A DNA stretch of 64,000 bases. Source: Tenacibaculum maritimum NCIMB 2154. GTDB taxonomy: Bacteria > Bacteroidota > Bacteroidia > Flavobacteriales > Flavobacteriaceae. Both the position numbers and the translations under genes were made by a program. Below the pieces are notes generated by a model. The model ran no database searches, was not told where the DNA came from, and worked only from the letters and a program-made list of their open reading frames with translations. Below, in pieces: positions 18,618 through 28,300 of the stretch (positions are counted from its first letter, which is position 1; each line of letters starts with the position of its first letter). Location of the stretch: positions 2,899,001 to 2,963,000 of the forward strand of contig NZ_LT634361.1 of NCBI RefSeq assembly GCF_900119795.1, given 5' to 3'.

Positions 18618-20525
18618 ATGAAAGACATTAACTACAAACCCGCAGGTCAATTTGAAGAAACTCGCTTTGAAAAAATACACAATGTTATTTTTAATAATTC
18701 CAATGAAGCATCTATTAGCGTTGCGCAAGAAATTGGGCAGCTTATTAAAGACAAACAGCAACAAAACCAACCATGCGTTTTAGGCTTAGCTACTGGTTCT
18801 TCTCCTATTAAAGTGTATGAAGAATTGGTAAGAATGCATAAAGAAGAAGGGCTTAGCTTTGCTAATGTTATTACCTTTAATTTAGATGAATACTTTCCTA
18901 TGCAAAAAGATAGCATTCATAGTTATCATTATTTTATGCATGAGCATTTGTTTAATCATGTAAATATTCCTGCTGAAAATATTAATATTCCAGACGGTAC
19001 GATTTCAAAGGAGGAAGTTCGTCAATATTGCATTGATTATGAACTTAAGATCCAACAAGCAGGAGGTTTGGATTTTCAGTTATTAGGAATTGGTAGAACA
19101 GGACATATTGGGTTTAACGAACCTGGTTCTCATTATAACTCTGGTACTAGAGCCATTCGACTGCATCATATTACACGAACCGATGCAGCCAGTGCTTTTT
19201 TAGGTGTAGATAATGTTCCTAGAAAAGCGATTACTATGGGAATTGCTACTGTAAAAGCAGCAAAAAGAGTTGTTTTATTAGGATGGGGGCAACACAAAGC
19301 TGCAATTATAAAGGACACTATTGAGGGGCCAATATCATCACAAGTACCTGCCACTTATTTGCAACAACATCATCATACTACATTTATACTAGACAAAGAG
19401 GCGGGTAGTGAACTTACAAGAAATAAAACTCCTTGGTTAGTTGGCCCTTGTAAATGGACTCCTTCATTAAAAAGCAAAGCGATTGTTTGGCTATGTGAGC
19501 AAACTCAAAAAACAATTCTTAGCTTAACCGACAAAGATTATAACAATAATGGCATGTCTAGTTTACTAGCGGAAGAAGGCGCTGCTTATGACCTTAATAT
19601 TGAAATGTTTAACAAACTACAACGTAGCATTACAGGATGGCCTGGGGGGAAACCAAATGCAGACGATTCCAACCGACCCGAACGCGCTACTCCTGAGAAA
19701 AAAAGGATTCTTATTTTTAGTCCACATCCTGATGATGATGTCATTTCTATGGGAGGTACTTTTGACAGGCTTGTATCACAAGGTCATGAAGTGCATATTG
19801 CTTATCAAACTTCTGGAAATATTGCTGTATCTGATGAAGAAGCTTTGAAATTTGCTGAAATCGCAAAAAAAATAAGTACTCAGCCTAAAGAAGTTGATGC
19901 GTTAATTACACAGCTACATTGTAAAAAAGAAAACACTATTGATCCTTTAGAAATAAGACAGCTAAAGGGGTGGATCAGAAAAAGTGAATCTCTTGCTGCC
20001 ACTAGATATATGGGAATTAAAGATCGTCAAGTTCATTTCTTAAACTTGCCTTTTTACGAAACAGGAACCATCAAAAAGAACAAAGCTTCGAAGGCTGATA
20101 TTTCTATCATGACTGCTCTTATTACGCAGATAAAACCGCATCAAATTTATGCTGCTGGTGATTTAGCAGACCCTCATGGAACTCACAAGGTATGTTTAGA
20201 TATTATTTTTGAATCTCTAAAAGAGCTAAAATCACAAGCTTTTATGAATGATTGTTGGGTGTGGCTATATAGAGGCGCATGGCATGAATGGGATATGCAT
20301 GAAATTGACATGGCAGTTCCTATGAGTCCTGATCAAATTTTAAAAAAGAGACACGCCATATTCTACCATCAATCGCAAAAAGATGGTGTCATGTTCCAAG
20401 GAGATGATACGAGAGAGTTTTGGATGCGTGCTGAGGAACGAAATAGAGAAACTGCTCAAAAATACCATCGTTTAGGCCTTCCTAATTATCCTGCTATGGA
20501 GGCTTTTGCTAAATGGGAGTTTTAA
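18618..20525 (+). CDS. nagB: glucosamine-6-phosphate deaminase fused to a LmbE/PIG-L deacetylase
   Basis: I chose ATG 18618 because the conserved long-NagB text (MKDINYKPAGQFEETRFEKI) begins there; an in-frame start at 18570 adds 16 unlikely residues. Residues about 20-300 are NagB-like: LATGSSP phosphate loop, TFNLDEY, GIGRTGHIGFNEPGS. From about residue 355 a LmbE/PIG-L domain follows with the zinc motif SPHPDDD. The deaminase makes fructose-6-phosphate and ammonia from glucosamine-6-phosphate. The second domain could deacetylate an N-acetylated sugar, perhaps GlcNAc-6-P, giving two consecutive steps in one protein (inference). The operator upstream ties it to the sialic acid regulon. Confidence 0.9.
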   Translation: MKDINYKPAGQFEETRFEKIHNVIFNNSNEASISVAQEIGQLIKDKQQQNQPCVLGLATGSSPIKVYEELVRMHKEEGLSFANVITFNLDEYFPMQKDSIHSYHYFMHEHLFNHVNIPAENINIPDGTISKEEVRQYCIDYELKIQQAGGLDFQLLGIGRTGHIGFNEPGSHYNSGTRAIRLHHITRTDAASAFLGVDNVPRKAITMGIATVKAAKRVVLLGWGQHKAAIIKDTIEGPISSQVPATYLQQHHHTTFILDKEAGSELTRNKTPWLVGPCKWTPSLKSKAIVWLCEQTQKTILSLTDKDYNNNGMSSLLAEEGAAYDLNIEMFNKLQRSITGWPGGKPNADDSNRPERATPEKKRILIFSPHPDDDVISMGGTFDRLVSQGHEVHIAYQTSGNIAVSDEEALKFAEIAKKISTQPKEVDALITQLHCKKENTIDPLEIRQLKGWIRKSESLAATRYMGIKDRQVHFLNLPFYETGTIKKNKASKADISIMTALITQIKPHQIYAAGDLADPHGTHKVCLDIIFESLKELKSQAFMNDCWVWLYRGAWHEWDMHEIDMAVPMSPDQILKKRHAIFYHQSQKDGVMFQGDDTREFWMRAEERNRETAQKYHRLGLPNYPAMEAFAKWEF

Positions 20526-20642
20526 GGTGGGTATTTTTTTAAAAAACAGTTATTTATATTTGGGTTTTTAAAAAATTAATGTACTTTTATACACATATTA
20601 GACACTATTTTAGGTGCTTTCTCTTTCTTCCAAAATAAAATA

Positions 20643-20753
20643 ATGTCAAAAGTGAAGAAGCCTTTGGGTTTAAAAAAGAGAAAATTTCAAAAATTTGTTT
20701 TTGGAGGGTTCTCTTTTTTGTATGGTATATTAGCCTCTAAAAAGAGCTTTTAA
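20643..20753 (+). CDS. possible 36-aa basic small protein
   Basis: The frame begins MSKVKKPLGLKKRK, then has a short hydrophobic middle (FVFGGFSFLYGILA) and ends in SKKSF. It lies 36 bp before tssD. There is no family match I know and no clear ribosome-binding site, so it may be chance. Confidence 0.2.
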   Translation: MSKVKKPLGLKKRKFQKFVFGGFSFLYGILASKKSF

Positions 20754-20789
20754 AAAATAAATTTTTATCAATCTATAAAAAACAATATT

Positions 20790-21188
20790 ATGGGATCATT
20801 CAGAGCCGTGTTTACTTTTGAAGGCAAAGAATTTGATGTACTTTACTCCAAACATGAGTTCAGTAGAAATACAGATAAAAAAGGAAAGCCTTCTTCCAAT
20901 ATTTTAGGTGGAAGGGTAGAAATTTCTTTTGAATCTACAGAAGATACAACTGTTATAGAAGCAATGCTTAATAGTCAATTTAAACCAGTAGCTGGTAAAA
21001 TTACCTATAAAAAGACGGAAGAGGATGCTAAAATGAAGGAGCTTGAGTTTCACAATGCTTATGTTGTATATTATAAAGAAACGTTAGACGTTAATAACGA
21101 AATACCAATGACTACTAAAGTGGTTTTTTCTGCAGAAGAAATTACCTTAGGAAATGCCGCCTTACACAATCGTTGGCCAAGGGCATAA
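20790..21188 (+). CDS. tssD: type VI secretion tube protein TssD (Hcp-like, Bacteroidota subtype iii)
   Basis: 132 aa beginning MGSFRAVFTFEGKEFDVLYSK. It shows the TssD pattern of an N-terminal strand, LGGRVEISFESTED and a C-terminal VFSAEEITLGNA strand. Length and text match the short Hcp-like tube proteins of Bacteroidota T6SS rather than the longer proteobacterial Hcp. It would form the inner tube rings that carry the VgrG spike. A terminator follows, so it is probably its own unit. Core T6SS genes are not in this window. Confidence 0.9.
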   Translation: MGSFRAVFTFEGKEFDVLYSKHEFSRNTDKKGKPSSNILGGRVEISFESTEDTTVIEAMLNSQFKPVAGKITYKKTEEDAKMKELEFHNAYVVYYKETLDVNNEIPMTTKVVFSAEEITLGNAALHNRWPRA

Positions 21189-21224
21189 GGAGTTTTAAAG
21201 GATATCCTTTTAATTACGACTTTA

Positions 21225-21262
21225 TAAAAGCCTTCCTCTAACATTTATATGAAGGCTTTTTG
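21225..21262 (+). terminator. intrinsic terminator after tssD
   Basis: AAAAGCCTTC (21225-21234) pairs with GAAGGCTTTT (21250-21259), followed by T. A smaller palindrome, TTAAAGGATATCCTTTTA, lies just before it. Confidence 0.85.
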
Positions 21263-21324
21263 AAAAAATTGCTGTCGTGTAAACGACATAAATACTATTA
21301 AAAATTGCTGGTGTAGTGTTTGTT

Positions 21325-21411
21325 ATGATGATAAGAGATTTAAAAAAAATTGCATGTATAATTGTTATTATTGGATGCGTAATGCTTAGAAAAAGTAAGC
21401 TCTTTTTCTAA
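21325..21411 (+). CDS. possible 28-aa hydrophobic small protein
   Basis: In the 375-bp gap between tssD and vgrG a short frame reads MMIRDLKKIACIIVIIGCVMLRKSKLFF, a basic-hydrophobic-basic layout like a small membrane peptide. AGAAAAAG...CTTTTTCT at its end forms a hairpin. The evidence is composition only. Confidence 0.2.
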   Translation: MMIRDLKKIACIIVIIGCVMLRKSKLFF

Positions 21412-21564
21412 AAAATTTGTATTCACCTCTTGTCTATACCATTTTACAACAGTTAAAAACAGTTCATTAAAAAAATTGGCTATTTTTTATATATGCGACC
21501 ATTGCATATGACAATGTGTAACTTATTAAAAAATGAGTGCCTAATATCATTAAAATAAAAAACT

Positions 21565-23331
21565 ATGACATCTGAAAACAGACAAGTAAGCATCCATGGA
21601 GAATTTATCAAGGGGTATCAATCTATTTATTTAAAACAAAAAATAAATGACCATCATTCCTTTACCATGACCATTGACTTAGAAACTATTGAAAACCAAG
21701 GTGCTTACACTATTGACAAATCTAAAGAATGGCTTGGCAAAACAATTATTATTAGTGTTCATGAAAAAGATTTTACAGGCATCATCACCCATATTGGTTT
21801 GCACCATGCTAATGGGCATCATGGGCAAATTGTACTGTCTGGGTATTCTTCTACCATTGCCTTAGAAAATGGGAAACACCTCCAATCTTGGCTAAAGAAA
21901 GACCTTGCAACTATTGTACAGGCCGCTGCCAAACACCCTAAAATAACAGCTAGTGTGAAACCTGAATATGCTTCTCCAATTACGTACGAATCGCAATATA
22001 TGGAAACTCATTTTCAGTTTTTACAACGCTTGGCGAAGCAATATCACGAATGGTTTTATTATGATGGTGATACCTTATTTTTTGGAAAACCTGAAAAAGA
22101 GGATGCTATAGAGCTTGTTTATGGTATTGATATTGACGAAATTCAAATAGGGGTTCAAGTACAAGCCAGAAAGTATGAATCTTTTTCTTACAATTCTTTT
22201 GCTGATGAGCAATATAACGCACAAAGTCCTGATACTCCTGCGGGATTGAATGAACTCGGGCAATTAGCTTTTAGTGCTTCTCTAGACACGTATTTGCATC
22301 CTACCAATGCTTATTCTCCAATGCGAATTGGCAATACCTCTGATTTAGATACTTATTTAGAAAAAAAACAACAAAGTGCTTTTGCCAATGCAAACTATAT
22401 TTCTATAACATCAAAAAAGAGAGGGCTCACTGTTGGTAGTATTATTGATTTGCGTTCAGAAATTTTTGAAAAAAAAGGCTCTTTTTCAAACAAAAGACAT
22501 GGTAAATATATCATTACAGAAATTACTCATAATGCTAATGTAGGAAATGCCTATCATAATCACATCATCGCCTTGCCTGCTGATATCAAGACGCTTCCAG
22601 AACCGAATATCCATTTTCCATTGGCTCAAACGCAAATGGCAACGGTGATTGACAATGAGGATCCTGATGGAAAAGGACGCGTACAGGTTCGTATGCACTG
22701 GCAAACTGGAGAAATGAAAAGCGCGTGGATACGCGTGCTAACTCCTGATGGTGGTAGTAGTGATATGGTTGCTGCCAATAGAGGGTTTGTTTTTATTCCT
22801 GAAATTGGTGATCAAGTACTTATTTCTTTTAGATACAATGATCCTAACCGACCTTTTGTTATGGGAAGCTTATACAATGGGCAAACAGGTGCAGGAGGCA
22901 GCTCTAAAAATAAAATAAAAAGCATTACAACTCGTAGCGGAAGTACTATTACTTTTGATGATGATAACGAAAAAGGAAGTATTTTGGTAAAAGATGGAGC
23001 AGGAAACACAGTAATTCTTAATGGTAAAGATACTGTTTCTGTGACCGCCAATGATACCATCAGTCTTTCTACAGGAAATTCAAGCATTACGCTTAAGAGT
23101 AATGGGGATATTGCGATTGTAGGAGACAATATTAGTATTTCTGGAAGCCAAACAACCAGCATGGCAACCAACGATTCTACCTTTAATACCGAAGCAGGAA
23201 AAAGTACGATTAACGGAAAAAAAGTGGCGGTATCAGGTACACAAACTGTTGCTATTAATGGACAATCCAAAGCTACTTTATCGTCATCAGCAACTACCAG
23301 TATTGAAGGAACTATTGTTAAATTAAATTAA
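21565..23331 (+). CDS. vgrG: type VI secretion spike protein VgrG
   Basis: 588 aa. Residues about 1-340 are the gp27-like platform part (HSFTMTIDLETIE, ESQYMETHFQFLQRLAKQYHEWFYYDG). Residues about 355-440 are the gp5-like OB fold (VIDNEDPDGKGRVQVRMHW, ANRGFVFIPEIGDQVLISF, DPNRPFVMGSLYNGQTG). Residues 460-588 are a repetitive beta needle rich in Gly, Ser and Thr. No extra C-terminal effector domain is present, so toxins should ride on the tip through the PAAR-like part of the Rhs protein encoded downstream. Confidence 0.95.
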   Translation: MTSENRQVSIHGEFIKGYQSIYLKQKINDHHSFTMTIDLETIENQGAYTIDKSKEWLGKTIIISVHEKDFTGIITHIGLHHANGHHGQIVLSGYSSTIALENGKHLQSWLKKDLATIVQAAAKHPKITASVKPEYASPITYESQYMETHFQFLQRLAKQYHEWFYYDGDTLFFGKPEKEDAIELVYGIDIDEIQIGVQVQARKYESFSYNSFADEQYNAQSPDTPAGLNELGQLAFSASLDTYLHPTNAYSPMRIGNTSDLDTYLEKKQQSAFANANYISITSKKRGLTVGSIIDLRSEIFEKKGSFSNKRHGKYIITEITHNANVGNAYHNHIIALPADIKTLPEPNIHFPLAQTQMATVIDNEDPDGKGRVQVRMHWQTGEMKSAWIRVLTPDGGSSDMVAANRGFVFIPEIGDQVLISFRYNDPNRPFVMGSLYNGQTGAGGSSKNKIKSITTRSGSTITFDDDNEKGSILVKDGAGNTVILNGKDTVSVTANDTISLSTGNSSITLKSNGDIAIVGDNISISGSQTTSMATNDSTFNTEAGKSTINGKKVAVSGTQTVAINGQSKATLSSSATTSIEGTIVKLN

Positions 23332-23343
23332 CCGCATTTGTAA

Positions 23344-23586
23344 ATGGATCTAAAAACTTTTTTTCAAGAAAATACATGGGCTAGTCAGCTTACCTTAGGT
23401 ATTATCATCACCCTAGTTGCTATTTTTATGTTTTTTAAAACCAAAAACACCCTGGATGCCCTCGCAGCAAAAAATCCCGAAGCCGATTTTTTTGGAAATA
23501 CCTTTGGAAAAACTTGGGGGCGTATCATCCCCTTCCTCCTATTTATAAGTTGTATATTATTAAGTTGGTTTTTAACTACATTATGA
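23344..23586 (+). CDS. small two-helix membrane protein between vgrG and the Rhs genes
   Basis: 80 aa with hydrophobic segments at about 16-31 and 60-78 separated by a polar loop (KNTLDALAAKNPEADFFGNTFGKTW). It starts 12 bp after vgrG, so it is probably co-transcribed. I do not recognise the family. With the 90-aa protein at 25078 it makes two small membrane proteins in this effector operon. Possible roles are immunity or help in effector loading, neither shown by sequence. Confidence 0.7.
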   Translation: MDLKTFFQENTWASQLTLGIIITLVAIFMFFKTKNTLDALAAKNPEADFFGNTFGKTWGRIIPFLLFISCILLSWFLTTL

Positions 23587-23712
23587 AGTCGTTTTCACTT
23601 TTTCTTATGCTTGTAAATTTGTGCTATTTTAGTTTTTCTCACAACCTAGCTATATTTTCATTAGCGCAAAAAGTCCTACATTTTACATCGCTTCTATATT
23701 AAAAATAATACC

Positions 23713-25065
23713 ATGAACAACCCCATTCAAAAACGTTTTGACGAATTAGTATTAAAATGGTCAATCGCAACACAAATTCCTAAAGTAAATATCATTCGTA
23801 TTCATGCCCAACATGATGAGCAATCTTTTATAAATGATTTCTTTGAATACATGCTAGCTTTAGATACAGAACAAGACGATCTTGTTTTTTTACTAGAAAC
23901 TCCTTGGAGTACTCTTGCATCCTTTTCAAGTACTTTATTAGATGAATTATATGACACCATTACTCTTTGGAACACAGCAGAAAAACCCGATGGGCTTTCT
24001 ACTGAAAAGATTCCTTGGGAACCCGATAAAAAAGCAGTTCAAAAAGGCAATCACGCAGCTCTTTTTGCTAATAACATAAATACCTTGGCAAATTTATTGG
24101 TTCCTGATAAAAATACCGTCGTAAGTTTTATTATAAAAATGCCTTTTGCTAGCAAACAAAATGCCAATCGCTGGCTAAAACAGCTTCTTGAAAAAGGACT
24201 TGAATCTCATATTCGTATTGGCATTGCTGATACGGATAGCTATCCGCTATTTGCTAAAATAGCCGCTTGGTATCCTACAGAAGTATATACAATGCATCCT
24301 AATTTGGATATAGACGGTGCTGTGGAAGAAATGGCCGCCATGGGAAATCCGAATGCTCCTGAAGTGGGGTATAGAAAACACCTTGCTAAATTGATGACTG
24401 CTGTAAAAAATAGGGATGAAAAAATGGTGGATACCTCTGCTAAAAAATGCTTAGAAATTGCTAGTGATAATTTACAGAAAGATGCGAATTGGCTAGGGCA
24501 AATAATACTCGTATATACGACTCTTTATAACGATCAAATTGGATATAAAGACTATCCAAAAGCCCTCTTCTTTGCAAATAAGGCGGTAGAGGCAGGCAAG
24601 CTAAGTATTGGCAGAATAGAGCCTGCTACTGCATATAGATTGTACGGGCAAACTCTTTTAGGTAGAGGTGCTATTGCTAGTTTATTAAAGAAGCATGAAG
24701 ATGCCTGTAATGATTACCTTACCGCTGCCAAATCATATGAAAAATGCAACGATGCCATCATGCAATGTGAAAGTACACGTTTGTTTGCTGAAAAAGCCAT
24801 GGATGCAGGATGGGATAAGAAGGCAGTACTCCACCAACTGGTGGCTGCTTTTTATTTGATAGATCAAATGACACCTGAAAGTTGCACACAATCTACCTAC
24901 CCTTGGCTTATTAAAATATTGTACTATTGGAACGGACGTAAAAAGGTGCTTTCTGATGAAGAAATGAAGGAAAAGCTAGCTCCTTATTTCGGTGAAAATT
25001 TTATGGAAAAAATACATCAATACGGAAAAGCTAGCTCCGTAAAAGAAACTGCTTATCAGCACTAA
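23713..25065 (+). CDS. TPR-like protein, candidate Rhs effector adaptor/chaperone
   Basis: 450 aa, soluble, no signal peptide. The first 230 residues are a mixed alpha/beta part of unknown family (LLETPWSTLASFSSTLLDELYD). Residues about 235-390 are helical repeats of TPR type (YPKALFFANKAVEAGKL, GAIASLLKKHEDACNDYLTAAKSYEKC). It lies between vgrG and rhs, where proteobacterial loci place effector chaperones such as EagR or DUF4123 proteins, so an adaptor role for the Rhs protein is a reasonable inference. No motif proves it. Confidence 0.7.
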   Translation: MNNPIQKRFDELVLKWSIATQIPKVNIIRIHAQHDEQSFINDFFEYMLALDTEQDDLVFLLETPWSTLASFSSTLLDELYDTITLWNTAEKPDGLSTEKIPWEPDKKAVQKGNHAALFANNINTLANLLVPDKNTVVSFIIKMPFASKQNANRWLKQLLEKGLESHIRIGIADTDSYPLFAKIAAWYPTEVYTMHPNLDIDGAVEEMAAMGNPNAPEVGYRKHLAKLMTAVKNRDEKMVDTSAKKCLEIASDNLQKDANWLGQIILVYTTLYNDQIGYKDYPKALFFANKAVEAGKLSIGRIEPATAYRLYGQTLLGRGAIASLLKKHEDACNDYLTAAKSYEKCNDAIMQCESTRLFAEKAMDAGWDKKAVLHQLVAAFYLIDQMTPESCTQSTYPWLIKILYYWNGRKKVLSDEEMKEKLAPYFGENFMEKIHQYGKASSVKETAYQH

Positions 25066-25077
25066 AAAACAACATAT

Positions 25078-25350
25078 ATGGAAAAATTTAGCTCTTTTTT
25101 TGACAACTTATTTAACAATATTCGAAGCAACCCTTCACTAGCTGGCTTCGTTATTTCTGGTATTGGTGGCATTATGCTTATTGCCGTAATTATGGATGCT
25201 GACTGGATGTTAGAGGGAGGAAATGGCTTTTTTAACATTGCTTCTATTAGCAACTATTTTGGTAGGAATATAGCCCGTGTTCTCATGGCTTTTTTATCTA
25301 TTATTATCATTGCTGCTGGCTTATTAATTGCTTGGGGGCATAGTAACTAA
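25078..25350 (+). CDS. small two-helix membrane protein preceding rhs
   Basis: 90 aa with an amphipathic start (MEKFSSFFDNLFNNI) and two hydrophobic helices at about 23-41 and 65-86. It starts 12 bp after the TPR-like gene and ends 15 bp before rhs, an operon arrangement. Size and topology resemble Imm17-type two-helix immunity proteins, but I cannot confirm that. It could also act in membrane passage or loading of the Rhs protein. Confidence 0.7.
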   Translation: MEKFSSFFDNLFNNIRSNPSLAGFVISGIGGIMLIAVIMDADWMLEGGNGFFNIASISNYFGRNIARVLMAFLSIIIIAAGLLIAWGHSN

Positions 25351-25365
25351 CCTTAAAAAAACGTT

Positions 25366-28300
25366 ATGACAAAGATACCAACACATAAAAAAGGAACCAC
25401 TGGAAATCAACACAAAACTACTTCTTATGATAACAGTAACTATTATGATCAAGTAAGTAGTAATATCCATAACTCATTAGGCACACAAGCAGCAGCGCTT
25501 GGTGATACTGCTAAAAATACGGAACAGGTGCTCCATAATGATGCCTTATCTACACCTACCAAAGTTACTGCTGTAGCATTAAACGTTGCTGAGGCTGGTA
25601 TGCAAGCTATGGGAGCTTTAGGAGCTGTAGATGATGCTTTAGAGAGTGCTTTATTACCCGTGTTAGGTGCATTGGGTATGCAAGGGCTTGCTTGTTTGCC
25701 TATTAGCAAACAACTAGATCCTGTAATGGGCATTGACATTCATTTTGTTACCATTCCGCCTTCTCCAGCTCCTATTCCAATGCCACACCCTTATATCGGG
25801 ATGCTATTTAGAGCAAAAGATTTTGCCTCCGCAGCAATTGCTAGCGTCATTCCTGCGCCTCCTACCCCTCCAGCAGTTGAAAATCCACACGCTCCTAATG
25901 AACAGGAGCAACAAGCATTAAACACCAATAAAGCCGCTAACTTAGGACATATGGCTGCTTCTATGGTGATAGGAATGTTAGGAGCTACGGTAAAAATAGG
26001 AGGCTATCAACCTAGAGCTGTTGCTGGAACTCCTACTAAAAGCATTCCGCATTTTCCTATGGGAACTGGTTTTCACCCTGCTTTTACGATGGTTGATAAG
26101 AATATTGGTCATGCTTTTATGGGCAGCTTATTTACATTGGCAGACCAAGATCCTATAAGCGGAGGCCCTGCGCATTTGCATTTAAATTGTAATGATGTAG
26201 GAATTGTATCTCCTCATGACCTGCGTCCTAGTAAAAATACAGAAACGGATAAGGATGCTAAAATTAATTTGTATTTGCCTACAGGAGTCATCAACCCTAT
26301 TCCTCCTGCTAGAAGTATCCTCACCAACCCTGTGCCTGCTCCTATGAATCCTGTTTCTGCTATAAAACAACTCTTTAAAGCTAGTTTAGGGAGGTTTTAT
26401 AAGAAAAAGGCGAAAGGATTGGCAGATAAACTACATACTAAGGTGCATCAAAAAATTAAGACAGGAAAGCTGCGTAAAATGCTCCATAAAGCTATTTGTA
26501 CGGTTACAGGGCATCCTGTGGATGTAGCTACTGGAAACTTTTTTACAGATGAGGAAGATTTTTATTTGCCTGGACAAATTCCTATTTCTTGGGAACGTAC
26601 TTATTATAGTAATAGTGACTACCAAGGGCCTTTGGGCTATGGCTGGCACCATCTATATGATATTGCCTTGCATATAGACCAAAGTAGAGGCATTTTATCA
26701 TTGCGTATGAATGACGGAAGACCCATTGCTTTTCCGATTCCTAGCATAGCAATGCCTCAATACAATCGGCAAGAGCGCTTAGAAGCTCAGGTAACAGCCG
26801 AAGGACGGTATCGTATTTGGAATGAAAAAGAAGGTGTTTTCTATTATTTTACTGAAAATTCCTATGCAGACTTACATCTTATAGAAACCATTGCTAATAA
26901 AAATGGTTTTGGTATTCAGTTTACCTATAATACTCAAGGGCATCTTACTAGAATAATAGATAGTGCTCACCGAAAATTGGAGGTAGTGAACGATGCTGAA
27001 GGACGTATTTTAAAAATATATGCCCCGCATCCTGAAAAGTATGAAAGTACTTTTATTATTGCTGCATATACTTATGATGAGGAAGGAAACTTGATTTGCC
27101 AAACCAATGCCGAAGGAGATGCCATGCATTTTGCTTATAAAAATCATTTGATGGTACAGGAAACATGGAGAAACGGACTTTGTTGGTTTTTTAAATATGA
27201 TGGCAATACTACAGGGGCTCGTTGTATTCATACTTGGGGAGATGGTGATATTTACAATCATAAGCTCCAATTTTACGAAGGACTTACTAAGGTAGAGAAT
27301 AGTTTGGGGCATCTAAAAGCTTATTATCATAAAAACGGACTGGTATATAAACGTATAGATCCTAATGATGCGGAGCATACTTGGTGTTATAATGCGTATA
27401 ACGAACTTCTTTCAGAAACGGACCCAGAAGGGGCTAGCTTTTTATATGACTATGATGCGCGTGGAAATCAATTGCAGGAAACGGCTCCGAATAGTGCAAC
27501 TACTTTATTGGAATATGAAGATTTTGACCACCTTTATTTGCCTACTCAGGTTACGGATGTATTGGGCGGCGTATGGAAACGTACATATACCTCGGAGGGA
27601 AATTTACAAAAAACTAGCAATCCAAATGGAGCTATTACCCAATTAGATTGGAAAGATGGGTTGCTTTCTCAGATTACGGATGCCTTAGGAAATACGACTC
27701 TTTTAAAGTATGACAAACACTATAACCTCGCACAGGTTATTAGCCCTACTGGAGCTACTACTTCTTTTGTGTATGATGATTTGGGTAGAAATACCCAAAT
27801 AACCAATGCTAAAGGAGCGCAACAGCTTTTAACATATGATTTGCTTGGTAGGGTTATTGGTGTGCATGATTTTGATGGCAATTGCATACAGCTTTCTTAT
27901 GATGGTATTGATAATTTATTGGAATATAAAGACAAAGACCAAACTGTGAAGTATAAATATGCTGGAATGTGGAAACTAACTTCTCGGAGTGATGCGCGTG
28001 GAAGAACTGATTATTTTTACAATACGGAAGAGCAATTAACACAATTGGTTAATGAAAATAATATTTCTTATTTGTTTACTTTAAATGAGGTAGGGGATGT
28101 TATTAAAGAGCAAGGATTTGACCGAGGGATTACGCATTATAAACGTGATAAAGCGGGAAAGATACTTCAAAAAAATGACCCTGCTGGGCGTACGTCTCTA
28201 TATACTTATACCAAAGACGGACAGGTTTGTGAAATTACCTATCATGATGGTACTACGGTAAGCTATGATTATAATGCGGCCGGACAATTGGTGGAGGCTA

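Noticed and set aside
20790..23331. Prophage tail genes instead of T6SS for tssD and vgrG
   Set aside because: There are no other phage structural genes, and the Bacteroidota TssD text plus the PAAR-Rhs protein next door point to a T6SS effector locus.
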